Origin: Leifsonia sp. Root1293
GTDB taxonomy: Bacteria > Actinomycetota > Actinomycetes > Actinomycetales > Microbacteriaceae
Reading direction: 5' to 3'
DNA length: 64,000 bases
Assembly (NCBI RefSeq): GCF_001425325.1
Contig: NZ_LMEH01000001.1
Coordinates: 1,516,688 to 1,580,687, forward strand
Of the stretch, positions 50,126 to 59,154 are shown one piece after another. The number at the start of each line of letters is the position of its first letter. The first letter of the stretch is position 1. The position numbers and the translations under genes are program-made. The notes beneath the pieces are model-generated. The model saw only the letters and a program-made list of their open reading frames with translations, had not been told where the DNA came from and did not search any database.

Positions 50126-51090
50126 CAGTGGCCTCCGGCCTCGGTCGATGCGGATGGCGCGATGACGGTCGGCTGACCGGCACCGACGACCGGCAGGGTT
50201 CCGGTCGGGCCGGCACCGGCACCCTTCTCGGGTCGGCGATCGCCGACGCCGCGTGCGAAGCGCTTCTCGAGGAAGTACTGGCCGATCATGAGGATCGAGG
50301 TGAACAGCAGGTACCAGAGCGACGCCACGATGAGCAGCGGAATGGGGTTGAACGTCTCGGCCGAGATGTCGCGCGCCCGGTTGTAGAGGTCGAGGCCGAA
50401 TGGCACGGCGGTGACGAGCGATGTGGTCTTCAGCATCGAGATCACCTCGTTGCCCGTCGGCGGGATGATGATGCGCATCGACTGCGGGATCACGACCCGC
50501 AGCATGGTCTGCGACCAGCTCATGCCGAGTGCCGTCGCCGCCTCCTCCTGCCCACGATCGACCGACAGCAGGCCGGCACGAACGATCTCGGCCATGTAGG
50601 CGGCCTCGTTCAGCGCCAGGCCGATCACGGCGATCCAGAACACGCTGATCACGTTCTTGGTCTCGAACGACGCCCACGGCTCCGTGAATGGCACCCCGAT
50701 GTCGATCGACTGGTAGATCACCGCGATGAGTCCCCAGAACGTGAGCTGCACGTAGATCGGTGTGCCGCGGAAGATCCACAGGTACACCCACGCGACGCTC
50801 TTGACGACGGGGTTGGGCGAGAGCCGCATGACGGCGAGCAGGATGCCGAGCACGATGGCGATCACCATCGACAGCACCGTGAGCTCGAGGGTCACGAGGG
50901 CCGCCTGCGAGATGCGCCTGTCGAAGACGTACTTGCCGACCGCCTCCCAGTCGAACGCCGGCCTCTGGGCGGCGTCGATGACGACGAGCGCGACGATGAG
51001 GATCAGCACCACGGCGAACACGTTGCGCCACGGATGCTTCAGCTTGATGGCCTTGATCGGCTCAGGCCGACGCTCGTCGTCCGACATCAT
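50125..51090 (-). CDS. Polar amino acid ABC transporter permease
   Basis: 321 residues. About six membrane segments, with the PAAT permease signature [28 protein letters not shown] (EAA loop) that docks on the ATPase. It is longer than the typical 220-250, owing to a 40-residue cytoplasmic N-terminus and a 45-residue Gly/Pro-rich C-terminal tail. The start ATG 51090 overlaps the stop of the binding protein (ATGA); ATG 51087 follows. A single permease gene means a homodimeric channel. Confidence 0.92.
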   Translation of the reverse strand: MMSDDERRPEPIKAIKLKHPWRNVFAVVLILIVALVVIDAAQRPAFDWEAVGKYVFDRRISQAALVTLELTVLSMVIAIVLGILLAVMRLSPNPVVKSVAWVYLWIFRGTPIYVQLTFWGLIAVIYQSIDIGVPFTEPWASFETKNVISVFWIAVIGLALNEAAYMAEIVRAGLLSVDRGQEEAATALGMSWSQTMLRVVIPQSMRIIIPPTGNEVISMLKTTSLVTAVPFGLDLYNRARDISAETFNPIPLLIVASLWYLLFTSILMIGQYFLEKRFARGVGDRRPEKGAGAGPTGTLPVVGAGQPTVIAPSASTEAGGH

Positions 51091-51989
51091 CAGCCGTTCG
51101 ATGCCGCGTTGATGGTGGCCTCGGTGATGCCGCCGTCGGCGACGCCCCACGACTCGAGGATCTCGGTGTAGGTGCCGTCGTCCATGAGTGACTGCACCGC
51201 CGCCTGGATGGCCTCGGTGAGTCCGGAGTCCTTGCCGACGACGATGCCGTACGGTGCCTCGTCGAACGACTCGCCGGCAGCCTGCAGCTTCCCGTCCGTC
51301 TGCGAGATGGCGTAGAGGGTGACGGGCGAGTCGGCGCTCATGGCGTCGGCCTGGCCGAGGGCCACGGCGTTCGTCGCCGCATCCTGGGTGTCGTACTGCA
51401 CCTTGTTGATCGGCTCCTTGCCCGCGGCGACGCACGCGTCGCTCTTGGCGGGAACCTCATCGGTGTCCTCGTAGGTGGTCGCCTGAACCGCGACGGTGAG
51501 GCCGCAGGCGTTCTCGGGGTCGATGTCGTTGCCCTTCGCCGATGCCCAGAGGATGCCGGCGGTGTAGTAGTTCACGAAGTCGACCTGCTTCTCGCGCTCG
51601 ACGGTGTCGGTGAAGCTCGACTCGCCGATGTCGGCCTTGCCGCCGGTGACGCTCGGGATGATGTTGTCGAACTTGGCGACCTGGTACTCGGGCGTGAGGC
51701 CGAGCTTGGCCGCGACGGCTGCCGCGAGTTCGATGCCCCAGCCGATGGGCTCGCCGGCCTCGTTCTTGAACTCGTTCGGGGCGTAGGTCGGGTCGGTGCC
51801 GATGATGAGCTTGCCAGAGGAGGCGACCTTCTCGGGAAGGAGCTTGGCCGCCGCCTCGTCCTTGGTGGCTGTGGCCGTCGAGGCTCCGGTGGTCTCGGCC
51901 GGGGTCGAGTTGTCGACGCAGCCCGTGAGCAGCATCGCCGTCGCCGCCGTGGCGGCGAGAATGACCGGAAGGGATCTGGTGAGTCGCAT
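51090..51989 (-). CDS. Amino-acid-binding lipoprotein of the ABC importer
   Basis: 299 residues. A signal peptide ends in the lipobox LLTGC (Cys24). The mature part is a periplasmic-binding-protein type II fold (SBP_bac_3) with GKLIIGTDPTYAPNEF, GWGIELAAAVAAKLGL, and an ESSFTDTVEREKQVDFVNYY hinge region. Two additional Cys (ENACGLTV, SDACVAAG) may form a disulfide. It captures the substrate outside the membrane. It lies 15 bases after the sulfurtransferase gene in the same operon. Substrate class (polar amino acid, perhaps cystine-like) is inferred. Confidence 0.92.
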   Translation of the reverse strand: MRLTRSLPVILAATAATAMLLTGCVDNSTPAETTGASTATATKDEAAAKLLPEKVASSGKLIIGTDPTYAPNEFKNEAGEPIGWGIELAAAVAAKLGLTPEYQVAKFDNIIPSVTGGKADIGESSFTDTVEREKQVDFVNYYTAGILWASAKGNDIDPENACGLTVAVQATTYEDTDEVPAKSDACVAAGKEPINKVQYDTQDAATNAVALGQADAMSADSPVTLYAISQTDGKLQAAGESFDEAPYGIVVGKDSGLTEAIQAAVQSLMDDGTYTEILESWGVADGGITEATINAASNG

Positions 51990-52004
51990 GGAGATATCTG
52001 CTTT

Positions 52005-52841
52005 CTAGTTGGTGCTGGTGGAGACTGGTCGATCAGGATGGTTGGCCCACTGGGACCAGGAGCCCGGATAGAGGGCTGGTTCGAATCCCGCGATGGTGAG
52101 CGCGAGGGCGTCGTGCGCAGCCGTCACGCCGGAACCGCAGTACACGCCGACGGGATGCTCGGAGTCGACGCCCAGGCCCGAGAACCGCGCGGCCAGCTCA
52201 CCGGGCGAGAGGAATCGGCCGTCGGCGTCGAGGTTGCCGGCGCTCGGAGCACTGACGGCGCCGGGGATGTGGCCGGCACGCGGATCGATCGGCTCGACCT
52301 CCCCGCTGTAGCGCTCGGCGGCACGGGCGTCGAGCAGTACGCCGCTGGCCGGAAGCGCTGCAGCCTCGTCGATGTCGAGCACCGCGAGGTGGCCGTAGCG
52401 CAGGGTGACGTCGCCCGGCGGCGGAGCCGCGGCATCCGTCGACGTCGGACGACCCGCGGCGGTCCAGGCCGACCACCCGCCGTCGAACAGGCGCACGTCG
52501 GCGACGCCGGCGTGGCGCAACAGCCACCAGGCGCGGGCTGCGGACTGTCCCCCGCGGTCGTCGTAGACGACGACGGCATCGCCCTGGTTCAGTCCCCACG
52601 ATCGTGCGGAGCTCTCCAGGTCGGTTTCGGAGGGAAGCGGATGCCGGCCGTCCGTCGGAGCGCCGTGCCCCGCGAGCTCGGTGTCGAGGTCGACGTAGAC
52701 CGCGCCGGGGATGTGACCGAGCGCGTATTCGTCGGCGCCGTCCGGCCCTCCGAGGCTCCAGCGCACGTCGAGGAGCTTGGGCGCGGCGTCGCCGGACAGC
52801 GATGTGGCGAGCTCGTCAACGCTGATGAGCTGGTCTGGCAT
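52005..52841 (-). CDS. Two-domain rhodanese-type sulfurtransferase, first gene of the importer operon
   Basis: 278 residues with tandem rhodanese domains. The C-terminal active loop is CGSGVTA (Cys235), the hallmark of thiosulfate:cyanide or mercaptopyruvate sulfurtransferases; the N-terminal domain keeps GHIPGAVYVD and VVVYDDRGG but has Asp in place of Cys. It is the promoter-proximal gene of an operon that continues into an amino-acid ABC importer, so its sulfur donor may be derived from the imported compound. GAGGGG about six bases before ATG 52841 serves as ribosome site, and TAGCGT further upstream can serve as -10. Three rhodanese genes in one window is unusual. Confidence 0.92.
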   Translation of the reverse strand: MPDQLISVDELATSLSGDAAPKLLDVRWSLGGPDGADEYALGHIPGAVYVDLDTELAGHGAPTDGRHPLPSETDLESSARSWGLNQGDAVVVYDDRGGQSAARAWWLLRHAGVADVRLFDGGWSAWTAAGRPTSTDAAAPPPGDVTLRYGHLAVLDIDEAAALPASGVLLDARAAERYSGEVEPIDPRAGHIPGAVSAPSAGNLDADGRFLSPGELAARFSGLGVDSEHPVGVYCGSGVTAAHDALALTIAGFEPALYPGSWSQWANHPDRPVSTSTN

Positions 52842-52918
52842 GGCACCCCTCGGGTTCGTGATCAGTACACGCTAACCCGCTGACGGGGCGAACGACCAAC
52901 CGGATAGTCTGGATCATC

Positions 52919-54145
52919 GTGAGCGCCTACTCCGATCTCCTGAAGACGCCGGGCGTCGCCCGGATCATCAGCGCGCAGCTCACGGCCCGCTTCCCGTTCG
53001 GGATGCTGTCGCTCGCGTTCCTGCTCCACATCGAACAGCAGACGGGCTCCTACGGGTCGGCTGGACTGGTCCTCGCTGCCACCAGCATCGGTCAGGCCAT
53101 AGCCGGGCCGCTGACCAGCCGTCTCATGGGCGTCTGGGGCATGCGGCAGGTGATCGCCGTGACCATCGTGATCTGCTCAGCCGCCGTCACCGCCATCGCG
53201 CTGCTGCCGCTCACCGTGCCCTGGTACATGGCCGTCGGTGCCATCGCCGGACTCAGCATGCCGCCGATCCAGCCGGCCGTGCGCACGATCTATCCCAAGA
53301 TGGTCAACTCGCGCCAGCTGACCCCCCTCTTCTCCCTCGACGCGACCGCCCAGGAGATCATCTGGGTCGTCGGCCCCGTGGTCACCACCTTCATCGCCAC
53401 GCAGATCAGCACGGTGTGGGGCATCCTCACCGCCGTGATCTTCCTCGTCGGCGGTGGGCTCTGGTTCCTGTCGTCACCCGAGCTGGGCCGGGTGCGCATC
53501 CCCCGCAGCAAGCGGCGCTTCGGGACCGTGCTCCGACGTCCACCGGTCATGCTGGCGACAGTCGTCGGCTTCCTCCTCGTCGGCGCCTGCGCTGCCATCG
53601 AGGCCGGCGTCGTGGCGGTGTTCGGCCACGGCGGAGCAGAGGCCGGCATCGTTCTGGCGATCTTCTCCATCGGGTCCATCGCCGGTGGCCTCAGCTTCGG
53701 CCACATCGCCATCGGCCCGTGGGCGAGCGCCCGCCGCATGTTCATCGTCTTCGTGGGCACCGCGGCAGCCATGATCGGCCTCGTGGCGATGGAGGGTCAG
53801 GAGTTCCTCTGGCTCTCCGTCACCCTCTTCGTCGCCGGCATCGGAATCGCCCCGGCGCTGGCCGTGCTGTTCGCCATGGTGTCGGCGAGCGTCAAGTTCA
53901 GCGACACCGCCGAGGCGTACGGCTGGGTGGGCACCGGACAGCTCATCGGCGCGGCGCTCGGCTCCGCCGCCGCCGGCTTCCTGATCGACACCGGCGGACC
54001 GGTCGGAGCGTTCTGGGCCGCCACGGCGTTCGCCCTCGTCGGATTCATCGTTCCGGTGGTCGGCAAGCGCTGGCATCCCGACCTGCGCGGTCGCGATGCG
54101 AGCCCCCTGCCCGACACCGAGCCCGTCCCCGTGCAGCCGAGCTGA
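52919..54145 (+). CDS. Major facilitator superfamily transporter
   Basis: 408 residues with about 12 hydrophobic segments. The polar loop between helices 2 and 3 reads TSRLMGVWGMRQV, a variant of MFS motif A. The family is the YfcJ/sugar-efflux-like drug:proton group. The C-terminal tail is Pro/Asp-rich. GTG 52919 has TAGTCT eight bases upstream, a near-leaderless layout, divergent from the sulfurtransferase. Its stop overlaps the following aldo/keto reductase start (TGATG), so the pair is co-translated; the exported compound may be a substrate or product of that reductase. Confidence 0.88.
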   Translation: MSAYSDLLKTPGVARIISAQLTARFPFGMLSLAFLLHIEQQTGSYGSAGLVLAATSIGQAIAGPLTSRLMGVWGMRQVIAVTIVICSAAVTAIALLPLTVPWYMAVGAIAGLSMPPIQPAVRTIYPKMVNSRQLTPLFSLDATAQEIIWVVGPVVTTFIATQISTVWGILTAVIFLVGGGLWFLSSPELGRVRIPRSKRRFGTVLRRPPVMLATVVGFLLVGACAAIEAGVVAVFGHGGAEAGIVLAIFSIGSIAGGLSFGHIAIGPWASARRMFIVFVGTAAAMIGLVAMEGQEFLWLSVTLFVAGIGIAPALAVLFAMVSASVKFSDTAEAYGWVGTGQLIGAALGSAAAGFLIDTGGPVGAFWAATAFALVGFIVPVVGKRWHPDLRGRDASPLPDTEPVPVQPS

Positions 54146-54966
54146 TGGACCTCTCGCATCGCCTCACGATGAGCGACGGACTGAGCATCCCGCAGCTCGG
54201 TCTGGGCGTATACAAGATTCCGGATGCCGACACCCCGGCAGCGGTCGTCGCCGCCCTGGATGCCGGCTATCGGCACGTCGACACGGCGTCGCTCTACGGA
54301 AACGAGACCGGGGTGGGACTCGGGATCGACGACTCGGGGATCGAGCGCGACGACGTGTTCGTCACCTCGAAGGTCGGCAACGCCGATCACGGCTTCGATG
54401 AGACCCTGCGCGCCTTCGACGAGAGCATGCGGCGCCTCGCCCTCGACAGGCTCGACCTCTACCTCATCCACTGGCCCGTGCCCAGCACCGACCGCTACGT
54501 GCAGACCTGGCGCGCCCTCATCAGGCTCAGCGAGGAGGGGCGCGTGAGCTCGATCGGCGTCTCCAACTTCCACCGCCATCACCTGCAGCGCCTGCTCGAC
54601 GAGACCGGCGTTCACCCGGTCGTGAACCAGGTGGAGCTGCATCCGTGGCTGCAGCAGCGCGAGCTGCGCGCCTTCCACGCCGAACACCTCATCGTCACCG
54701 AGGCCTGGTCGCCGCTGGCTCGGGGTCGGGCGGTCTCTGATCCGACGCTGACCGCCATCGGCCAGCGCCACGGCAAGACCGCCACCCAGGTGGCCATCCG
54801 CTGGCACCTTCAGGAGGGCACCGTGGTCATCCCGAAGTCGGCGTCGCCGGAGCGCATCCGTGCGAACGCCGACGTCTACGACTTCGAGCTGTCGGATGCC
54901 GACGTCGACGCGATCGCGGCGATGGACTCCGGTGAGCGCACCGGGCGGGATCCGGACGACGACTAG
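54145..54966 (+). CDS. Aldo/keto reductase coupled to the MFS transporter
   Basis: 273 residues. Catalytic Asp and Tyr in YRHVDTASLYGNE, Lys in FVTSKVGN and His in LIHWPVP are present, with IGVSNF and PKSASPERIRAN for cofactor binding. NADPH-dependent reductase of the DkgA-like group. The ATG overlaps the MFS stop as TGATG. Its similarity to the AKR at 36.5 kb suggests paralogs. It ends just before a duplicated family A repeat that separates it from another, unrelated AKR on the other strand. Confidence 0.9.
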   Translation: MDLSHRLTMSDGLSIPQLGLGVYKIPDADTPAAVVAALDAGYRHVDTASLYGNETGVGLGIDDSGIERDDVFVTSKVGNADHGFDETLRAFDESMRRLALDRLDLYLIHWPVPSTDRYVQTWRALIRLSEEGRVSSIGVSNFHRHHLQRLLDETGVHPVVNQVELHPWLQQRELRAFHAEHLIVTEAWSPLARGRAVSDPTLTAIGQRHGKTATQVAIRWHLQEGTVVIPKSASPERIRANADVYDFELSDADVDAIAAMDSGERTGRDPDDD

Positions 54967-54982
54967 GCGCCGACCCACCCCG

Positions 54983-55152
54983 CCGGTCGAGTAGGCCGCG
55001 AGCGCAGCGAGCAGACACCCCGCTGGTCGAGTAGGCCGCGAGCGCAGCGAGCAGCCGTATCGAGACCATCATCACGACGGCGATACTCGAGGATGCGCCG
55101 CACTGCAGGTGATCTCGATACGTGTCCGACTTCGTCGGTCACTACTCGATCA
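54983..55152. repeat. REP-like palindromic repeat, family A (duplicated copy)
   Basis: GGTCGAGTAGGCCGCGAGCG units occur at 54985-55014 and 55025-55069. The second continues to TATCGAGACCAT, and the diverged right arm lies at 55109-55152 (GTGATCTCGATACG to ACTACTCGATCA). Same family as 7340-7445, again between convergent genes. Confidence 0.78.
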
Positions 55153-55172
55153 GCGAGGGGTCAGGGCCCCGC

Positions 55173-56156
55173 TCACCACCGCGGGTGGATGAGCGACCGC
55201 AGCCTGCGATCGTAGAGGTCGGCGACAGCAGCGTCGAAGTCGGCGCCCAGGGGCGGCGTCGAACCGGCGGCGGCGTTCGCGACGGCCTGTTTCACCGAAC
55301 GCGCTCCCGGGATGACGGCGCTCACGGCGGGGTGCTGGGCGATCCAGGCGAGTGCGGCCTCGGCGACGGGGACGCCATCCGGAACCAGCTCGGCGAACTC
55401 GTGGGCGGCCTCGAGCCCCGTCTCCCACGGCACTCCCGAGAACGTCTCCCCCACGTCGAATGCCGAGCCGTCGCGGTTGTAGTTGCGGTGGTCGTTGGCC
55501 GCGAAGGTCGTCTCCCGGGTGTACTTGCCGCTCAACAGGCCGGACGCCAGCGGAACGCGCGCGATGATTCCGACGCCGGCGGCCTGCGCCGCCGGCAGCA
55601 CCTCGTCGAGCGGCTTCTGCCTGAAGGCGTTGAAGATGATCTGCACGCTCGCCGTACCGGGCCTGGCGATGGCGTCGAGGGCCTCGGTGCAGGTCTCGAC
55701 GCTCACCCCGTAGTTCGCGATGACGCCGTCGGCCACGAGGGTGTCGAGAGCGTCGTAGACCTCACCGCTGGTGAACACGGCCGACGGCGGGCAGTGCAGC
55801 TGCACGAGGTCGAGGGTGTCGACGCGGAGGTTCCGCCGCGAGCGATCCGTCCACTCCCGGAAGTTCGCCAGAACATAGTTCTCCGGAAGCTGGTCGACGC
55901 GGCGCCCCATCTTGGTCGCGACGGTGATGCCGTGACCGGGGTTGTCGGCGAGGAAGCCGCCGATCAGGCTCTCCGATCGGCCGTCGCCGTAGACGTCGGC
56001 CGTGTCGAAGAAGGTGACCCCGGCGTCGACGGATGCGGCGAGCACATCGAGCGCATCGGACTCGCTCACGTCACCCCAGTCCGCTCCGAGCTGCCAGGTG
56101 CCGAGACCGATGACCGAGACTGTGCGGCCGGTACGTCCGAGAGTGCGATGTTCCAT
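55173..56156 (-). CDS. Aldo/keto reductase, YhdN/GSP69-like
   Basis: 327 residues of a different AKR subfamily from the two DkgA-like ones. Motifs: GRTGRTVSVIGLGTWQLG, FFDTADVYGDGRSE (Asp, Tyr), VATKMGRR (Lys) and LVQLHCPP (His). It reduces aldehydes and is often a general-stress protein. ATG 56156 lies exactly six bases after TAGGCT (56163-56168), a leaderless pattern. A perfect 12-2-12 palindrome 94 bases upstream may control it or the divergent lipoprotein gene. Confidence 0.9.
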   Translation of the reverse strand: MEHRTLGRTGRTVSVIGLGTWQLGADWGDVSESDALDVLAASVDAGVTFFDTADVYGDGRSESLIGGFLADNPGHGITVATKMGRRVDQLPENYVLANFREWTDRSRRNLRVDTLDLVQLHCPPSAVFTSGEVYDALDTLVADGVIANYGVSVETCTEALDAIARPGTASVQIIFNAFRQKPLDEVLPAAQAAGVGIIARVPLASGLLSGKYTRETTFAANDHRNYNRDGSAFDVGETFSGVPWETGLEAAHEFAELVPDGVPVAEAALAWIAQHPAVSAVIPGARSVKQAVANAAAGSTPPLGADFDAAVADLYDRRLRSLIHPRW

Positions 56157-56249
56157 GACTTCAGCCTAGGCCGGACCCGAGGCGGCCGATCGGATCGCTC
56201 TGCGGAGTGGTGCCGTCCCCGCCGGCGGAGCGCGCAGAGCTCCCGCGAT

Positions 56250-56275
56250 ACCCGATCGTGACATCACGATCGGGT
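56250..56275. promoter_or_regulatory. Perfect 12-2-12 palindrome (operator candidate)
   Basis: ACCCGATCGTGA, two bases, TCACGATCGGGT with no mismatch. It lies in the 162-base divergent spacer, 31 bases upstream of the TACAGT box of the DUF4349 gene and 94 bases from the AKR start. Size and symmetry suit a dimeric TetR- or LacI-type repressor. Confidence 0.6.
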
Positions 56276-56318
56276 TGCGTCCCACCCTGCCGCTGATCAG
56301 CGGTTCTACAGTGCAGGC

Positions 56319-57284
56319 ATGAAGCGCGCGCACTTCGCCACCGTCGCCACCGTCGTCGCCGTGGCCGCCACCCTGCTGCTCGCCGGATGCTCGGCATCCG
56401 GTTCGTCCGAGTCCGAGTCCGGCCGCGACTCGGTCGCGGAACCGGCACCGGCCGACGGCGCCTTCGACGCGGGCGGCGAGTCCGCCGATGAAGCCGCCGG
56501 CGGGAAAGCCCCCAGCGTCGAATCCCGTGACGTCGTCACCACGGGCACGATGTCGGTGACGGCCGACGACCCCGTCCAGGCAGCCGGTGAGGCGGCGGCT
56601 CTGGTCGATGCCGCCGATGGACGCGTCGACTCGCAGAACGAGCAGCCGGGCACGGATTCGCAGCCGGCGCGGGCATCCCTGGTGATCAGGGTTCCGGCGG
56701 ATCGCTACACGGAGCTCGTCGCCGACGTCGAGAAGCTCGGCGACGTGACCGGCTATGCGACGGAGGCGACCGACGTCACGCAGCAGAAGCAGGACATCGA
56801 CGCACGCATCAGTGCTCTCGAGACCTCGACGAAGAGACTCGAGAGCCTCATGGCCGACGCGGACTCCACCGCCGACCTCATCGAGATCGAGAACGCCCTC
56901 TCCGGACGCCAGGCCGAACTCGACAGCCTCACCACCCAGCGGGACTACCTTGCCGACCAGGTCGCCTTCTCCACGCTGTCGGTCGACTTCACGGCACCGG
57001 GCGTCGTCTCCCCCGGGTCTCCGCGCACGTTCTGGGACGGCTTCCTCGCCGGCTGGAACGCCCTCGTCGCCTTCCTCGCGGGAACCCTCGTCGTCATTGG
57101 CGCGTTCCTGCCGTGGCTCCTGCTGGTCGCCGCCATCGCCGCGATCGTGCTCCTCATCGTGCGGATGTCCAGGCGTGGCCTCCGGACGCCGCAACCCGCG
57201 GACGGTCAGGCAGGTGCTCCCGACCAACCGGCGCCGGAGCCGGCATCTGTCGCCGAAGCCGATGCTGTGGACAGCCGCGCGTAG
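56319..57284 (+). CDS. DUF4349 lipoprotein
   Basis: 321 residues. Signal peptide with lipobox LLLAGC (Cys24), an Asp/Glu/Ser-rich linker to about residue 65, then the DUF4349 domain (SRDVVTTGTMSVTADDP, ARASLVIRVPADRYTELV, GYATEATDVTQQ), a coiled-coil pair near 150-205 and a final membrane segment at about 250-282. It is probably a cell-surface protein anchored at both ends. ATG 56319 lies exactly six bases after TACAGT (56307-56312). The stop TAG is also the first half of the next gene's TAGTGT box. Role unknown, perhaps envelope stress. Confidence 0.85.
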   Translation: MKRAHFATVATVVAVAATLLLAGCSASGSSESESGRDSVAEPAPADGAFDAGGESADEAAGGKAPSVESRDVVTTGTMSVTADDPVQAAGEAAALVDAADGRVDSQNEQPGTDSQPARASLVIRVPADRYTELVADVEKLGDVTGYATEATDVTQQKQDIDARISALETSTKRLESLMADADSTADLIEIENALSGRQAELDSLTTQRDYLADQVAFSTLSVDFTAPGVVSPGSPRTFWDGFLAGWNALVAFLAGTLVVIGAFLPWLLLVAAIAAIVLLIVRMSRRGLRTPQPADGQAGAPDQPAPEPASVAEADAVDSRA

Positions 57285-57293
57285 TGTGATGGC

Positions 57294-58457
57294 GTGAGCT
57301 CAGCACCCGACACCCCCCTCCTCGACGACGCCCTGCTGGAGCGGATCCGTTCCCGTGCCGCGGGCTACGATCGCGACAACGCCTTCTTCACCGAGGACTT
57401 CGACGAACTCGTCGCCGCCGGATACCTGCGCGCCCTCGTGCCGGCCGAGTTCGGCGGCCTCGGACTCTCGCTCGAACAGGTCGCACTCGAGCAGGTGCGT
57501 CTCGGGTCCGCAGCACCGGCGACGGCCCTCGCGGTGAACATGCACCTCGTCTGGACCGGCGTCGCTAAGGTGCTCCACGAGCGCGGCGACTCCTCCCTCG
57601 ACTTCCTGCTGTCGGAGGCGGGCGCCGGCGAGGTGTTCGGCTTCGGCATCAGCGAGTCCGGCAACGACCTCGTGCTGTTCGGATCGACGACGGATGCCGC
57701 CCCGCAGCTCGACGGCGGATACAGGTTCACCGGCACCAAGGTCTTCACCTCGCTCTCCCCGGCGTGGACGCGACTCGGCACGATGGGCCTCGACACCACC
57801 TCCGCCGACGCGCCGAAGATCGTCTACGGCTTCGTGGACCGCGCCGACGCCGGCGTCACGCGCAAGGACGACTGGAACACCCTCGGCATGCGCGCCTCGC
57901 AGAGCCAGTCCACCGTCCTCGATGGCGCATACTCCCCCGCCGACCGCATCATTCGGCGCCTCGATCCTGGCCCCAACCCCGACTCGCTCGTCTTCGCCAT
58001 CTTCTCCAACTTCGAGATCCTGCTGGCTGCCGTCTACACCGGCGTCGGGCAGCGTGCCCTGGAGCTCGCGGTCGCCGCCGCTCACCGCCGCACCTCGCTC
58101 AAGGCCGGCGGCCGGTCCTACGCCCAGGACCCCGACATCCGTTGGCGCATCGCGGATGCCGCCATCGCCCAGGACGGCATCCGGCCCCAGCTCGTCGCCC
58201 TCGCCCGAGACGTCGACGACCAGGTGGATCACGGTGCGCAGTGGTTCCCGCAGCTGGTCGGGCTCAAGCTCCGAGCCACGGAGAACGCCCGTCGCGTCGT
58301 CGACCAGGCATTGCGCGTGTCGGGCGGCGGGTCGTACTTCGCCGGCAGCGAGCTCGGGCGGCTCTACCGCGACGTCCTCGCCGGGATCTTCCACCCCTCC
58401 GACGCCGAGTCGGCCCACAGCACCGTCGCCAACGCGTGGCTGGGGCCGATCGACTAG
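57294..58457 (+). CDS. Acyl-CoA-dehydrogenase-fold flavoprotein
   Basis: 387 residues. The ACAD domains are recognisable: FDELVAAGYLRALVPAEFGGLGLS, the middle beta domain FGFGISESGNDLVLFG and YRFTGTKVFTSLSP, and the C-terminal helical domain ending AGIFHPSDAESAHS. The usual catalytic Glu position is not obvious, so it may be a group D flavin monooxygenase (HpaB/DszC/SfnC-like) rather than a dehydrogenase. Such relatives take part in sulfur acquisition, which would fit other genes here, but this is speculative. GTG 57294 lies six bases after TAGTGT, whose TAG is the upstream stop codon. Confidence 0.8.
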   Translation: MSSAPDTPLLDDALLERIRSRAAGYDRDNAFFTEDFDELVAAGYLRALVPAEFGGLGLSLEQVALEQVRLGSAAPATALAVNMHLVWTGVAKVLHERGDSSLDFLLSEAGAGEVFGFGISESGNDLVLFGSTTDAAPQLDGGYRFTGTKVFTSLSPAWTRLGTMGLDTTSADAPKIVYGFVDRADAGVTRKDDWNTLGMRASQSQSTVLDGAYSPADRIIRRLDPGPNPDSLVFAIFSNFEILLAAVYTGVGQRALELAVAAAHRRTSLKAGGRSYAQDPDIRWRIADAAIAQDGIRPQLVALARDVDDQVDHGAQWFPQLVGLKLRATENARRVVDQALRVSGGGSYFAGSELGRLYRDVLAGIFHPSDAESAHSTVANAWLGPID

Positions 58458-58617
58458 GACGCCGCTGCTCGATCCCGGAGTTCACGCGGGTGACTCCCGC
58501 CGAGAACGATGACCTTGCGGGTGCGAACGCCTCGCCACCCACCCGGACTACGATCTCGGCGAGAACGACGGCGGTGACGACGAGGGTGCAGCGCCGGCGG
58601 GCGGCGTGAACGGATGC

Positions 58618-58632
58618 CTCCCGCAACGGGAG
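58618..58632 (+). promoter_or_regulatory. Hairpin CTCCCG-CAA-CGGGAG abutting the khtT-like promoter
   Basis: A six-base-pair stem ends one base before TAGTTT (58633-58638), the -10 of the antiporter operon. It could be the acyl-CoA-dehydrogenase terminator or a regulator site. Confidence 0.4.
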
Positions 58633-58644
58633 TAGTTTGTATGC

Positions 58645-59139
58645 GTGGGAATTCGCATTGAGAAGATCGACCTGCCCGGCATCGGCATGCGTCACGATCT
58701 CGTCACCGAGAGCGGCCGGCGCCTCAGCGTCGTGTCGTACCGTGATGGCGAGCGCAACCTCGGCATCTTCGACATCGACGATCCCGACGCCTGTCGTGAC
58801 TCGATCCCCATCACCGAGGACGAGGCCGAGGCGCTCGCCGACGTGCTCGGAACATCCGTCACCCTCAGCCGACTGACGAAGCTGAGCTCTGACACCGAGG
58901 GGCTCTACACGGAGCAGCTCGAGCTCGCCTCCGATTCGCCGTTCATCAATCGGCCGCTCGGCGACACGAAGACGCGCACTCGCACGCACGTCTCCATCGT
59001 CGCCATCGTGCGCGACAAGAAGGTGATCCCCTCCCCGACCCCCGCAGAGATCCTCCGCCCCGGTGACGTCATCGTCGCCGTCGGCACGCGGGACGGTCTG
59101 GACGCCGCAGGCCGGCTCATGGCCAACGGCCCCGACTGA
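58645..59139 (+). CDS. khtT: TrkA-C/KhtT-like regulatory subunit of K+/H+ antiporter
   Basis: 164 residues. The N-terminal domain of about 80 residues and a C-terminal TrkA-C (RCK_C) domain (about 85-160, with INRPLGDTKTRTRTHVSIVAIVRDKKVIPSPTP and GDVIVAVGTRDGLD) match KhtT. This subunit gates the membrane antiporter in response to nucleotide and pH. GTG 58645 lies six bases after TAGTTT. The antiporter gene follows 15 bases later. Assignment is by domain and operon; c-di-AMP or other ligand binding is plausible from the family but not visible. Confidence 0.88.
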   Translation: MGIRIEKIDLPGIGMRHDLVTESGRRLSVVSYRDGERNLGIFDIDDPDACRDSIPITEDEAEALADVLGTSVTLSRLTKLSSDTEGLYTEQLELASDSPFINRPLGDTKTRTRTHVSIVAIVRDKKVIPSPTPAEILRPGDVIVAVGTRDGLDAAGRLMANGPD

Positions 59140-59154
59140 TCCGGGGACGCGCCT

